From contig CACXEL010000252.1 in NCBI GenBank assembly GCA_902766655.1, positions 1 to 6,477 of the forward strand: 6,477 nucleotides of DNA, in the 5' to 3' direction. This document shows positions 1 to 5,287 of this stretch, in pieces; position 1 is the stretch's first letter; the number at the start of each line of letters is the position of its first letter. Both the position numbers and the translations under genes were made by a program. The notes beneath the pieces were generated by a model. That model had not been told where the DNA came from and ran no database searches. It worked only from the letters and a program-made list of their open reading frames with translations. Origin of the DNA: an uncultured Lachnospiraceae bacterium (GTDB taxonomy: Bacteria > Bacillota > Clostridia > Lachnospirales > Lachnospiraceae).

Positions 1-1
1 C

Positions 2-448
2 AGCGCCGAGTATCATGAAGGCAAGGGCGTCTGGGCCATCAAGACCGACCTCTACCTGCCCTGCGCCACCCAGAACGAGCTCCCGCTCGAGGGTGCCAAG
101 CAGCTGGTCGCCAACGGCACCATCGCTGTCTGCGAAGGCGCCAACATGCCCACCACACTGGAGGCTACCAAGTATCTCCAGGAGAACGGCGTGATCTTTG
201 CCCCGGGCAAGGCTGCCAACGCCGGCGGCGTCGCCACCTCCGCCCTTGAGATGAGCCAGAACTCCGAGCGTCTGTCCTGGAGCTTCGAGGAAGTCGACTC
301 CAAGCTCGAAGGCATCATGAAGAACATCGTCCACAACGTCGTGGCCGCTGCCGACAAGTACGGCATGTCCGGCAACTATGTGGCCGGTGCCAACATCGCC
401 GGTTTCGAGAAGGTCGCTGAAGCCATGAAGGCTCAGGGCGTGGTATAA
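2..448 (+). CDS. gdhA: NADP-type glutamate dehydrogenase, C-terminal part (5' truncated by window)
   Basis: Glutamate dehydrogenase interconverts 2-oxoglutarate plus ammonia and glutamate in the cytoplasm, and the NADP-linked hexameric type mainly serves ammonium assimilation. Only the last 148 codons are present; the start lies before the window. Conserved blocks are visible in order: LPCATQNE (fragment residues 19-26), EGANMPTT (45-52), FAPGKAANAGGVATS (66-80), SQNSERLSW (85-93) and NYVAGANIAGF (125-135). All belong to the nucleotide-binding domain and C-terminal helix of the roughly 450-residue bacterial family. The ATQNE and EGANMPTT blocks match the E. coli-like NADP enzyme better than the NAD enzyme of Clostridium symbiosum, which I recall as VTQVE and EVANMPTT; this assignment rests on memory of the families. 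The frame is intact to TAA at 446-448. A terminator lies about 140 bases downstream, so the gene probably ends its transcript there. Confidence 0.96.
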   Translation, partial: SAEYHEGKGVWAIKTDLYLPCATQNELPLEGAKQLVANGTIAVCEGANMPTTLEATKYLQENGVIFAPGKAANAGGVATSALEMSQNSERLSWSFEEVDSKLEGIMKNIVHNVVAAADKYGMSGNYVAGANIAGFEKVAEAMKAQGVV

Positions 449-458
449 TAGATACAAT

Positions 459-589
459 CAGTAATACTATTTGTATATCTCATTTGAATGAGCACTGTGT
501 ATTACGTTTTCCGGTCTCAGCCGGCCTGCTTACGTGATCCTGCCTCATTCCGGTGTGTACCCGCACCACAGACATGGTCCTGTGATGAG
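459..589 (+). other. Non-coding spacer with dense potential RNA secondary structure (gdhA 3' UTR)
   Basis: No convincing gene is seen between the gdhA stop and the terminator. Several complementary pairs can be read by eye: GTAATAC (461-467) with GTATTAC (499-505), enclosing a CTCAT/ATGAG hairpin (479-492); CCGG (511-514) with CCGG (521-524); and an apparent three-way junction. The junction has an outer helix CTCAT (544-548)/ATGAG (585-589), one hairpin GGTGTG (552-557)/CGCACC (562-567) and another CACAG (567-571)/CTGTG (580-584), the two hairpins sharing base 567. The outer helix overlaps the 5' edge of the terminator stem by two bases. It may be a structured 3' UTR, a processed small RNA or an attenuator. 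No known riboswitch class was recognised and no good promoter is seen just upstream. Confidence 0.35.
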
Positions 590-623
590 AAGGCTGTATC
601 CGTTCGGATGCAGCCTTCTTTTT
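588..623 (+). terminator. Strong intrinsic terminator after gdhA
   Basis: The arm AGAAGGCTGTATCC (588-601) pairs with GGATGCAGCCTTCT (606-619) across a GTTC tetraloop. This gives a 14-bp stem with a single T-G wobble, running into TTTTT (619-623) and then a second run of seven T at 627-633. It is a textbook rho-independent terminator and separates gdhA from the lipoprotein transcription unit. Confidence 0.92.
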
Positions 624-644
624 ACGTTTTTTTCCGGCCCCTTC

Positions 645-673
645 TTGAGAAGCCTGTGCGATTATATTATAAT
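645..673 (+). promoter_or_regulatory. Sigma-70/sigma-A promoter for the lipoprotein-amidase unit
   Basis: The -35 box TTGAGA (645-650) matches the consensus at 5 of 6 bases. After an exact 17-base spacer comes a perfect TATAAT -10 box (668-673). The predicted transcription start is near 680, giving a leader of about 58 bases before the ATG at 738. It sits directly after the gdhA terminator, as expected for an independent promoter. Confidence 0.85.
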
Positions 674-737
674 AGGTTGATTATTGAGAATGAACAGGGG
701 CTGCGCCTGAACGCAGAGCCCTGCTTGGGAGGAATAA

Positions 738-2696
738 ATGAAAAAGACAATCGCTGCACTTATGATCGCCGGTCTCATGGCCGGCAGCCTTTCCGGCTGC
801 ATCCAGACCGGTTCCCAGACCACCGCTCCGGCGGAGGATACCGCTTCCGACCAGACCGAAGAGACAACACAGGAAGAGGAGAGCGCTGAAGAGACGCCGC
901 AGCTGGATGAAGCTGCCCAGAATGCTGCCTGGGATCTCCTTGACCAGGCCGTGGATATGAGTCTGATCGAGAACAGGCTCGAGACAAGCGGCAACGTCGC
1001 CATCCGCACCATGACCTATGGGGAGGGCGCCTCTCTCTCCGAGACCATCTATCTGGCCGCCCCGGACACCTATTCCGCCGTTTCCTACACGGACGGAGCC
1101 GTCACCTACTGCGAGATCATGCGGGATGGCGAGACCTATCTCGCCGCCACGGACGAGAGCGGGGAGATGAAGGTCGTGGACCTCATTTTCGCCGATGAGA
1201 AGGACTGGAAGAAGAGAGTAGTCGAGAATCACGATCTCTGGTCCTTCAGCCCCATGGCGGACGAAGTCGTCACCGCCTGCGAGGAGACGGAAGAGTACAC
1301 GGTCATCACGACGGAGCTTACCGATCCCGAGACCGTGGAGGGAATCCTGGGCGAAAATGGCGGCGATGCCTTCATTTACCGGCCTGACTCCAGGCTCGTC
1401 TCCACCTATACCATCTCCGCCGACGGATATTTCACATCTGCTGCCATGGACTATGTCCTCGAGGATGGCACCGTGATCCCCTTCGAGACCACCGAATTCG
1501 AAGCTGACACCCCCCAGCGGATCGAATTCCCCTTCGAGGAGCTGAACGTCGGCATCGACCCGGGCGTCACCAGGAAGATCACCCTGGTATTCTACCCGGG
1601 CACCGAGGACGCCTTCACCACCATCAAGACCCTGCCCCAGCACATGAACCTCACGCCGGTCCTGCCCGGCGATACCGGCTACGACATCTACACCAACGAG
1701 TCCTGCACCGAGATCTTCGGCGGCAGTGACGGCACAGTCAACCTGACTCTCTACATTGTCCCCAACGCCCCGCTGCCCGTTGACGAGGACGTCATCGTCA
1801 CCTACGACGACATCGAGGCCGCTGGCGCCGTCGAGGAGGAGGAAGCCCGCCTCTTCAGCACGCTGCTCAGCCAGAATCTTGTCTCCATGCTCGTCTCAGG
1901 AGACGCCGGGGTCGGCGTGCAGTCCGCCTTCACTGGCTCCGACGGGACGCAGAAGACCTTCCTGGCCGGCTGCGCCGCAGAGCGCCACTGGATCGAACTG
2001 CGGGAAGGAGAGACCATTGCGGACGCCTGCCTCTTCGAGGACAGCACCACCACCTACACCCAGACCGACGACCAGGGCACCTTCTTCATCGCCTGCGACA
2101 TCTTCGAGGATTACGACGACTGGCAGGCCGTCCTTGCCGAAAATGAAGACAGCCTGAGCGTCTCCCTGACAGAAGGCGAAGTCCTCACCTCCGTTGAGAC
2201 CGCCGACGATGTGACCGTCGCCGTCACCGAGATCACCGGTGAGGAGGCTCTCGGTCAGGTGGCCGAGGCCGGCATCCAGGCAAGCGGACTTGCGCTGACC
2301 TTCGAGGAGGGCGATTTCCTCCGCTTCACCTACACCTTCGACGCGGAGAGCGGTGCCTTCATTTCCAAGACCGGGTCCATTGTGAAGGAGGACGGCACGG
2401 AGACCGAGGTGAGCCGCCTTACCTACGAGTACGATTTCGACGCGTCCGCCTTCGTCTTCCCCTACACCGAGCTCGACGGCGGCGTCAATCCCGAGGAGAC
2501 CAGGACCTTCACCATGGTCCTCGACCCGGGCAGAGACGAAAATATGACCATTTCCCGGACAGTGCCCAAGTTCGTGGCCATCCTGCCGGTCATCGCCCGT
2601 GAGACATACACCATCTATGCCGACGAGGCCTGCACGGAGGAGTATATGGACGGCGCGGACGACCTGGAGAGCGACATCACGATCTACATCAAATGA
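738..2696 (+). CDS. Two-module secreted lipoprotein, function unknown
   Basis: I cannot name a specific family. The 652-residue product starts with a lipoprotein signal peptide: Lys2-Lys3, a hydrophobic stretch, then the lipobox Leu18-Ser-Gly-Cys21. It should therefore be lipid-anchored on the outer face of the membrane. An acidic, Glu/Thr-rich linker follows (about 29-58). The rest is two copies of one module, about 60-342 and 370-652. Each has a roughly 200-residue beta-rich part, resembling the LolA/LppX-like folds of Firmicutes lipoproteins (inference), and a roughly 78-residue end domain. The end domains (264-341 and 574-652) align well: FPFEELNVGIDPG with FPYTELDGGVNPE, and IYTNESCTE with IYADEACTE. 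The latter recalls the end of Listeria-Bacteroides (InlB B-type) repeats. The start is set by GGGAGG at 727-732, five bases before the ATG. It is followed after 38 bases by the amidase gene and is probably cotranscribed with it. Confidence 0.85.
   Translation: MKKTIAALMIAGLMAGSLSGCIQTGSQTTAPAEDTASDQTEETTQEEESAEETPQLDEAAQNAAWDLLDQAVDMSLIENRLETSGNVAIRTMTYGEGASLSETIYLAAPDTYSAVSYTDGAVTYCEIMRDGETYLAATDESGEMKVVDLIFADEKDWKKRVVENHDLWSFSPMADEVVTACEETEEYTVITTELTDPETVEGILGENGGDAFIYRPDSRLVSTYTISADGYFTSAAMDYVLEDGTVIPFETTEFEADTPQRIEFPFEELNVGIDPGVTRKITLVFYPGTEDAFTTIKTLPQHMNLTPVLPGDTGYDIYTNESCTEIFGGSDGTVNLTLYIVPNAPLPVDEDVIVTYDDIEAAGAVEEEEARLFSTLLSQNLVSMLVSGDAGVGVQSAFTGSDGTQKTFLAGCAAERHWIELREGETIADACLFEDSTTTYTQTDDQGTFFIACDIFEDYDDWQAVLAENEDSLSVSLTEGEVLTSVETADDVTVAVTEITGEEALGQVAEAGIQASGLALTFEEGDFLRFTYTFDAESGAFISKTGSIVKEDGTETEVSRLTYEYDFDASAFVFPYTELDGGVNPEETRTFTMVLDPGRDENMTISRTVPKFVAILPVIARETYTIYADEACTEEYMDGADDLESDITIYIK
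1527..1763 (+). repeat. Lipoprotein internal repeat, C-terminal domain copy 1
   Basis: This encodes residues 264-342 of the lipoprotein. Key landmarks are FPFEELN, GIDPGVTR, LVFYPGTED, IYTNESCTE and NLTLYIV. It pairs with copy 2, about 310 codons (930 bases) downstream. The similarity is clear in protein but diverged in DNA, so the duplication is old. Confidence 0.75.
2457..2693 (+). repeat. Lipoprotein internal repeat, C-terminal domain copy 2
   Basis: This encodes residues 574-652, the end of the lipoprotein. The landmarks FPYTELD, GVNPEETR, MVLDPGRDE, IYADEACTE and DITIYIK match copy 1 position by position with few gaps. The DEACTEEY segment resembles the TDEACT-type segment that ends InlB B-type cell-wall repeats, although the Trp usually seen there is missing. 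Confidence 0.75.
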
Positions 2697-2734
2697 CCTG
2701 CCCGAAATGGGCTGACCCATATCCAAGGAGCAGT

Positions 2735-3931
2735 ATGAAAAAAAGAAGCAGATTTCTGGCGGCCTCCCTGGCCTTCGCGCTTGCCTTCTCCGCCTCGGGA
2801 TGCGGACACGAAAAGCAGGATGCTCAGAAGGCTGAGACCATCACAGCCGATATCCCCGATACGGGGCTGGCCGCCGACGAGATAACGCCGGAGGTGACCG
2901 AAGCTGTTTCGGCCACGCCAAAGGCAACGCCTTCTCCGGAACCTTCGGAGACGCCCACACCGGCACCGACGGCGACGCCCACACCGACGCCGGAACCGGT
3001 GGATCCCCTGGCCGGCACGATCGAGCAGGAGAGTGTGGGGCTGACGCCTGACATGAAGTACGCCGAATTCTCCGCCATCCACAGCGATTCGGCCATTCTC
3101 TACACCAACCACTATGAAAATGCCAACGGCATCACTGTGTGCGTGAACGCCGGCCACGGCACCTCCGGCGGTGGAAGCGTCCGGACTCAGTGCCACCCGG
3201 ACGGCACACCCAAGGTCACCGGCGGAACCAACGCGGAGGGCTCCATCACTGCCCTGGCGGTCTCGAGCGGCATGACCTTCGCGGACGGCACCGAGGAGCG
3301 GGCGGTCACCCTGGCCGAAGCCCTGATCCTCCGTGACATGCTCCTGGATGCCGGCTACAACGTGCTCATGATCCGCGAGGGTGACGATATCCAGCTGGAC
3401 AATGTGGCCCGGACCGTCCTGGCCAACACCTTCGCCGACTGCCACATCGCCCTCCACTGGGACTCCACCGACTGGGACAAGGGCTGCTACTATATGTCCG
3501 TTCCCAAGATCCAGAGCTACCTGAACATGGAGCCGGTCTCCTATACCTGGGAGAAGAGCGACCGGTTCGGTGAATGCCTCATCGAGGGCCTCCGGAATGC
3601 CGGCAACAAGATCTTTGAGAGCGGCTCCATGGAGGTCGACCTGACCCAGACCTCCTATTCCTCCATCGCCAGCGTGGACGTCGAGCTTGGCGACCATGTA
3701 TCGGACCACTCCGAGGAGACCCTTCGGAAGCTGGCCACCGGCCTCCTTGCGGGCATCGACCTCTACTTCGCGGAGGTGAAGGCTGCCGAAGCGGAAGCCG
3801 CGGCCGGGGCTGCCGTTGCAGACGGGAATACGGAAGCCGCTGCAGGCACTGCCGGCGGCGGGAGTGCGGAAACCGCTCCCGGAGCCGCCGCAGAAGGCAA
3901 TGCGGAGGCTGCCGCAGGCAGCGCATCCTGA
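2735..3931 (+). CDS. N-acetylmuramoyl-L-alanine amidase (Amidase_3-like) lipoprotein
   Basis: Predicted zinc hydrolase that cuts the bond between N-acetylmuramic acid and L-alanine in peptidoglycan. The product is 398 residues. Signal peptide: KKRSR, a hydrophobic core, then Ala20-Ser-Gly-Cys23, a lipobox with Ala instead of Leu at -3. A Thr/Pro/Glu stalk (about 61-91) should lift the enzyme from the membrane. The catalytic domain spans about 131-346. Candidate zinc ligands are His141 in VNAGHG, Glu187 or Glu188 in GTEERAVTLA, and His241 in IALHWDS; the candidate catalytic Glu317 lies in SVDVELGDH. Known Amidase_3 enzymes have IHAN or similar where this has LHWD, so it is a divergent subgroup. 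The tail (347-398) is Ala/Gly-rich with a 12-residue repeat. The start at 2735 is chosen for AAGGAG at 2725-2730 and the signal peptide; an in-frame ATG at 2693 overlaps the upstream stop but has no ribosome binding site and would place 14 polar residues before the signal. Cell-wall remodelling is the likely role. Confidence 0.88.
   Translation: MKKRSRFLAASLAFALAFSASGCGHEKQDAQKAETITADIPDTGLAADEITPEVTEAVSATPKATPSPEPSETPTPAPTATPTPTPEPVDPLAGTIEQESVGLTPDMKYAEFSAIHSDSAILYTNHYENANGITVCVNAGHGTSGGGSVRTQCHPDGTPKVTGGTNAEGSITALAVSSGMTFADGTEERAVTLAEALILRDMLLDAGYNVLMIREGDDIQLDNVARTVLANTFADCHIALHWDSTDWDKGCYYMSVPKIQSYLNMEPVSYTWEKSDRFGECLIEGLRNAGNKIFESGSMEVDLTQTSYSSIASVDVELGDHVSDHSEETLRKLATGLLAGIDLYFAEVKAAEAEAAAGAAVADGNTEAAAGTAGGGSAETAPGAAAEGNAEAAAGSAS
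3788..3931 (+). repeat. 36-bp in-frame tandem repeat encoding the amidase tail (4 units)
   Basis: Four 36-base units begin at 3788, 3824, 3860 and 3896, each encoding about 12 residues: EAEAAAGAAVAD, GNTEAAAGTAGG, GSAETAPGAAAE and GNAEAAAGSAS plus stop. The last unit ends exactly at the TGA (3929-3931). The tail lies after the catalytic domain and is low-complexity. It is probably a flexible extension that varies in length between strains (inference). Confidence 0.8.
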
Positions 3932-4055
3932 AGGAGCAAGACGACCGGAAGGCTATGCGGATCTCCGGGCACCGCTTCCTGATGGGGCAGAGGTTCGGAC
4001 GGCAATGCGGATGTCTCCCCGGGCAGTGCATCCTGACGGGCCAACGCGCACGGAC
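3896..4055 (+). repeat. Degenerate 50-55-bp tandem repeat crossing the amidase stop codon
   Basis: Three units start at GGCAATGCGG (3896), GGCTATGCGG (3951) and GGCAATGCGG (4001); a truncated GGCAA recurs at 4056. The first 39 bases of units 1 and 3 match at 31 positions by eye. Each unit carries TCCTGA, so the TGA recurs at 3929, 3980 and 4034. These are 51 and 54 bases apart and all in the amidase frame. The array makes up most of the spacer between the amidase gene and the rplU promoter. Confidence 0.75.
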
Positions 4056-4101
4056 GGCAAAAAAGAGCCGAAAAAACCTTTGAAAATCAGCAAATTTCTC
4101 A

Positions 4102-4130
4102 TTTACAGGCTCAAAGTTTTATGTTAATAT
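4102..4130 (+). promoter_or_regulatory. Extended -10 promoter for rplU-prp-rpmA
   Basis: The -35 box TTTACA (4102-4107, 5 of 6 consensus bases), a 17-base spacer and TAATAT (4125-4130, 4 of 6) are present. A TGT sits directly before the -10 at 4122-4124, so this is an extended -10 promoter. Start of transcription is predicted near 4137. The surrounding 4070-4135 is notably A+T-rich compared with the rest of the window. Confidence 0.7.
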
Positions 4131-4136
4131 ACCATT

Positions 4137-4233
4137 GTTTGCCGCACGAAGAGGCAGCAAGAGTCTGTCTTCATTTGGATAAGAAGGACAGGCCGCCGTA
4201 TTCGGCGAGTTTTTTAAGAAGGAGGTGTGCTCC
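4137..4233 (+). promoter_or_regulatory. Structured rplU leader with terminator-like hairpin (L21 leader-like)
   Basis: The roughly 97-base leader contains two adjacent hairpins. The first pairs CTGTC plus TTC (4165-4172) with GAA plus GACAG (4183-4191) around a 10-base loop, with a one-base bulge at 4186. The second pairs CGCCG (4194-4198) with CGGCG (4203-4207) over a TATT loop and is followed by six T (4210-4215). It therefore looks like an attenuator immediately before the ribosome binding site AAGGAGG (4219-4225). Leaders upstream of rplU are known in Bacillus-group Firmicutes as the L21 leader, thought to mediate autoregulation by a ribosomal protein. Assignment to that family is inference from position and architecture, not from an alignment. 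Confidence 0.55.
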
Positions 4234-4539
4234 ATGTATGCAGTGATCGCAACAGGCGGAAAGCAGTACAAGGTATCTGAGGGTGATGTCATCCGCGTCG
4301 AGAAGCTCGGCAAGGAGGTCGGCGAAGCCGTCACATTCGAGGATGTTCTCGCTGTTTCCGACGAAGGCCTTAAGGTCGGTGCCGATGTCGCAGCAGCCAG
4401 CGTTGAGGCGACTGTCGTCAGCAACGGCCGCGCTAAGAAAGTCATCGTTTATCGCTATAAGCCGAAGTCAGGCTATCACAAGAAGAATGGCCACAGACAG
4501 GCTTATACAGCCGTCAAGATCGAGAAGATCAATGCCTGA
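4234..4539 (+). CDS. rplU: 50S ribosomal protein L21 (bL21)
   Basis: bL21 binds 23S rRNA in the large ribosomal subunit. The 101-residue product begins [14 protein letters not shown], the family signature. It has the C-terminal RNA-binding block [17 protein letters not shown] and ends KIEKINA, close to the usual length of about 103. The ATG at 4234 is chosen over an in-frame GTG at 4225, because that GTG lies inside the Shine-Dalgarno sequence AAGGAGG (4219-4225) and L21 proteins start at this Met-Tyr-Ala. It is the first gene of a three-gene operon, with prp beginning two bases after its stop. Its expression is probably set by the leader directly upstream. Confidence 0.98.
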   Translation: MYAVIATGGKQYKVSEGDVIRVEKLGKEVGEAVTFEDVLAVSDEGLKVGADVAAASVEATVVSNGRAKKVIVYRYKPKSGYHKKNGHRQAYTAVKIEKINA

Positions 4540-4541
4540 TC

Positions 4542-4874
4542 ATGATTGATGTTATCATTTATGAGCACGAAGGCGGCTATGCCGGTTTCAAGGCGGAGGG
4601 GCACGCAGGCTATGCCGAGAGCGGACAGGATATCATCTGTGCCGCGGTATCGGTCCTGACCATCAATGCTGTGAACTCCATCGAAGCGCTGACGGGGGAT
4701 CCCGTTGAGGCCGAAGAGATGGACGGATTTCTCAGCTGCCGTTTTCCGCAGGGCTTATCCGCTGAGGGCAGTCTTCTCATAGATTCCATGATCCTCGGGC
4801 TTCGCCAGGTGGCGGAAATTGAGGAGGCGGAATCCTCGGAAAGATTTCTTAACGTAATTATCACGGAGGTGTAA
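4542..4874 (+). CDS. prp: Ribosomal processing cysteine protease Prp (L27 protease, YsxB-like)
   Basis: Prp removes the N-terminal extension of ribosomal protein L27 in Firmicutes and some relatives, a step shown to be essential in Staphylococcus aureus. The 110-residue product has the family pattern GHAGYAESGQDIICAAVS, with the catalytic pair His21 and Cys33 at the expected 12-residue spacing. The remaining length and the hydrophobic C-terminal half fit the small single-domain family. The ATG lies two bases after the rplU stop, and no strong Shine-Dalgarno is seen (only GAGAAG about 14 bases upstream). Translation is therefore probably coupled to rplU, which would keep the protease at a modest level. 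Its substrate gene follows three bases after its stop. Older annotation may call it a DUF464 or YsxB protein. Confidence 0.95.
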   Translation: MIDVIIYEHEGGYAGFKAEGHAGYAESGQDIICAAVSVLTINAVNSIEALTGDPVEAEEMDGFLSCRFPQGLSAEGSLLIDSMILGLRQVAEIEEAESSERFLNVIITEV

Positions 4875-4877
4875 AAG

Positions 4878-5174
4878 ATGCTGAACATGAATCTTCAGCT
4901 CTTCGCTCATAAGAAGGGTGTCGGTTCCACAAAGAACGGACGCGATTCCGAAGCCAAGAGACTTGGTGCGAAGAGAGCAGACGGACAGTTCGTCCTTGCC
5001 GGCAATATCCTTTACAGACAGCGTGGCACTCACATCCATCCGGGCCCGAACGTCGGCCTCGGCGGAGATGACACACTTTATGCAAAGGTTGACGGCATCG
5101 TCCGCTTCAAGAGACAGGGCAGAGACCGCAAGATCTGCACGGTCGAGCCGGTCGTCGCAGCGGCGGAAGAGTAA
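4878..5174 (+). CDS. rpmA: 50S ribosomal protein L27 (bL27) with cleavable N-terminal extension
   Basis: bL27 sits near the peptidyl transferase centre, and its mature N terminus reaches toward the tRNA ends. The 98-residue product starts [14 protein letters not shown], matching the Firmicutes extension cut by Prp after the Phe at position 9 to expose Ala-His-Lys-Lys. The family core follows: [20 protein letters not shown], then [19 protein letters not shown] and DGIVRFKR. A strong GGAGGT (4865-4870), inside the end of prp, lies seven bases before the ATG. Arginine is often encoded by AGA here (five codons), unlike the CGC/CGG-rich neighbours, which fits highly-expressed-gene codon bias. It is the last gene of the operon, followed by a terminator. 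Confidence 0.98.
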   Translation: MLNMNLQLFAHKKGVGSTKNGRDSEAKRLGAKRADGQFVLAGNILYRQRGTHIHPGPNVGLGGDDTLYAKVDGIVRFKRQGRDRKICTVEPVVAAAEE

Positions 5175-5183
5175 AGAGTACAC

Positions 5184-5221
5184 GAAGGCTTCGAATCCGA
5201 TGGATTTGGGGCCTTTTCTTT
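5184..5221 (+). terminator. Intrinsic terminator of the rplU-prp-rpmA operon
   Basis: GAAGGCTTCGAATCC (5184-5198) pairs with GGATTTGGGGCCTTT (5202-5216) around a GAT loop. The stem is about 15 bp and contains several G-T wobbles. A T-rich run (TTTTCTTT, 5214-5221) follows. Because of the wobbles the minus-strand hairpin would be much weaker, so it is likely one-directional. The rest of the spacer to obg (5222-5273) shows no convincing promoter; a TGTAAT at 5225-5230 lacks a -35 partner. Confidence 0.82.
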
Positions 5222-5287
5222 ACCTGTAATATCCCCTCCCGGGGTGTGCAGGACAGTTTTTATTGAAAGATTTACGGAGGATCATCC

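Noticed and set aside
444..458. TATAAT (444-449) and TACAAT (453-458) at the gdhA end as promoters for a small RNA.
   Set aside because: No recognisable -35 box lies 16-18 bases upstream of either.
552..567. GGTGTGTACCCGC resembles the T-box core (GGTGGTACCGCG) and lies shortly before a terminator.
   Set aside because: It has an extra base relative to the core, there is no room or evidence for a stem I with specifier loop, the region has no good promoter, and the following gene is not an amino-acid-related gene but has its own promoter after the terminator.
488..889. Open frame on the plus strand through the gdhA terminator and promoter region into the lipoprotein gene.
   Set aside because: It has no ribosome binding site, runs through a terminator and promoter, overlaps the real gene in another frame and has low-complexity Arg-rich sequence without recognisable domains.
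2693..2737. An in-frame ATG at 2693 overlapping the upstream TGA (ATGA) as the start of the amidase gene.
   Set aside because: There is no ribosome binding site before it, and it would put 14 polar residues ahead of a normal lipoprotein signal peptide, whereas 2735 has AAGGAG four bases upstream.
681..3709. Long minus-strand open frames (681-1643, 1896-2726, 2684-3709), and a similar one at 5282-6073.
   Set aside because: They are mirror images of G+C-rich coding regions with C/G-biased third positions. The translations are Gly/Asp/Val-rich without domains, and the plus-strand products have signal peptides or known motifs.
4078..4120. CTTTGA (4078-4083) with TCAAAG (4111-4116) followed by TTTT as a terminator for the amidase gene.
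   Set aside because: The stem is only six A+T-rich base pairs with a 27-base loop, and it overlaps the -35 box and spacer of the rplU promoter.
4225..4236. GTG at 4225 as the start of L21.
   Set aside because: It falls within the Shine-Dalgarno sequence, and the L21 family starts at the Met-Tyr-Ala encoded from 4234.
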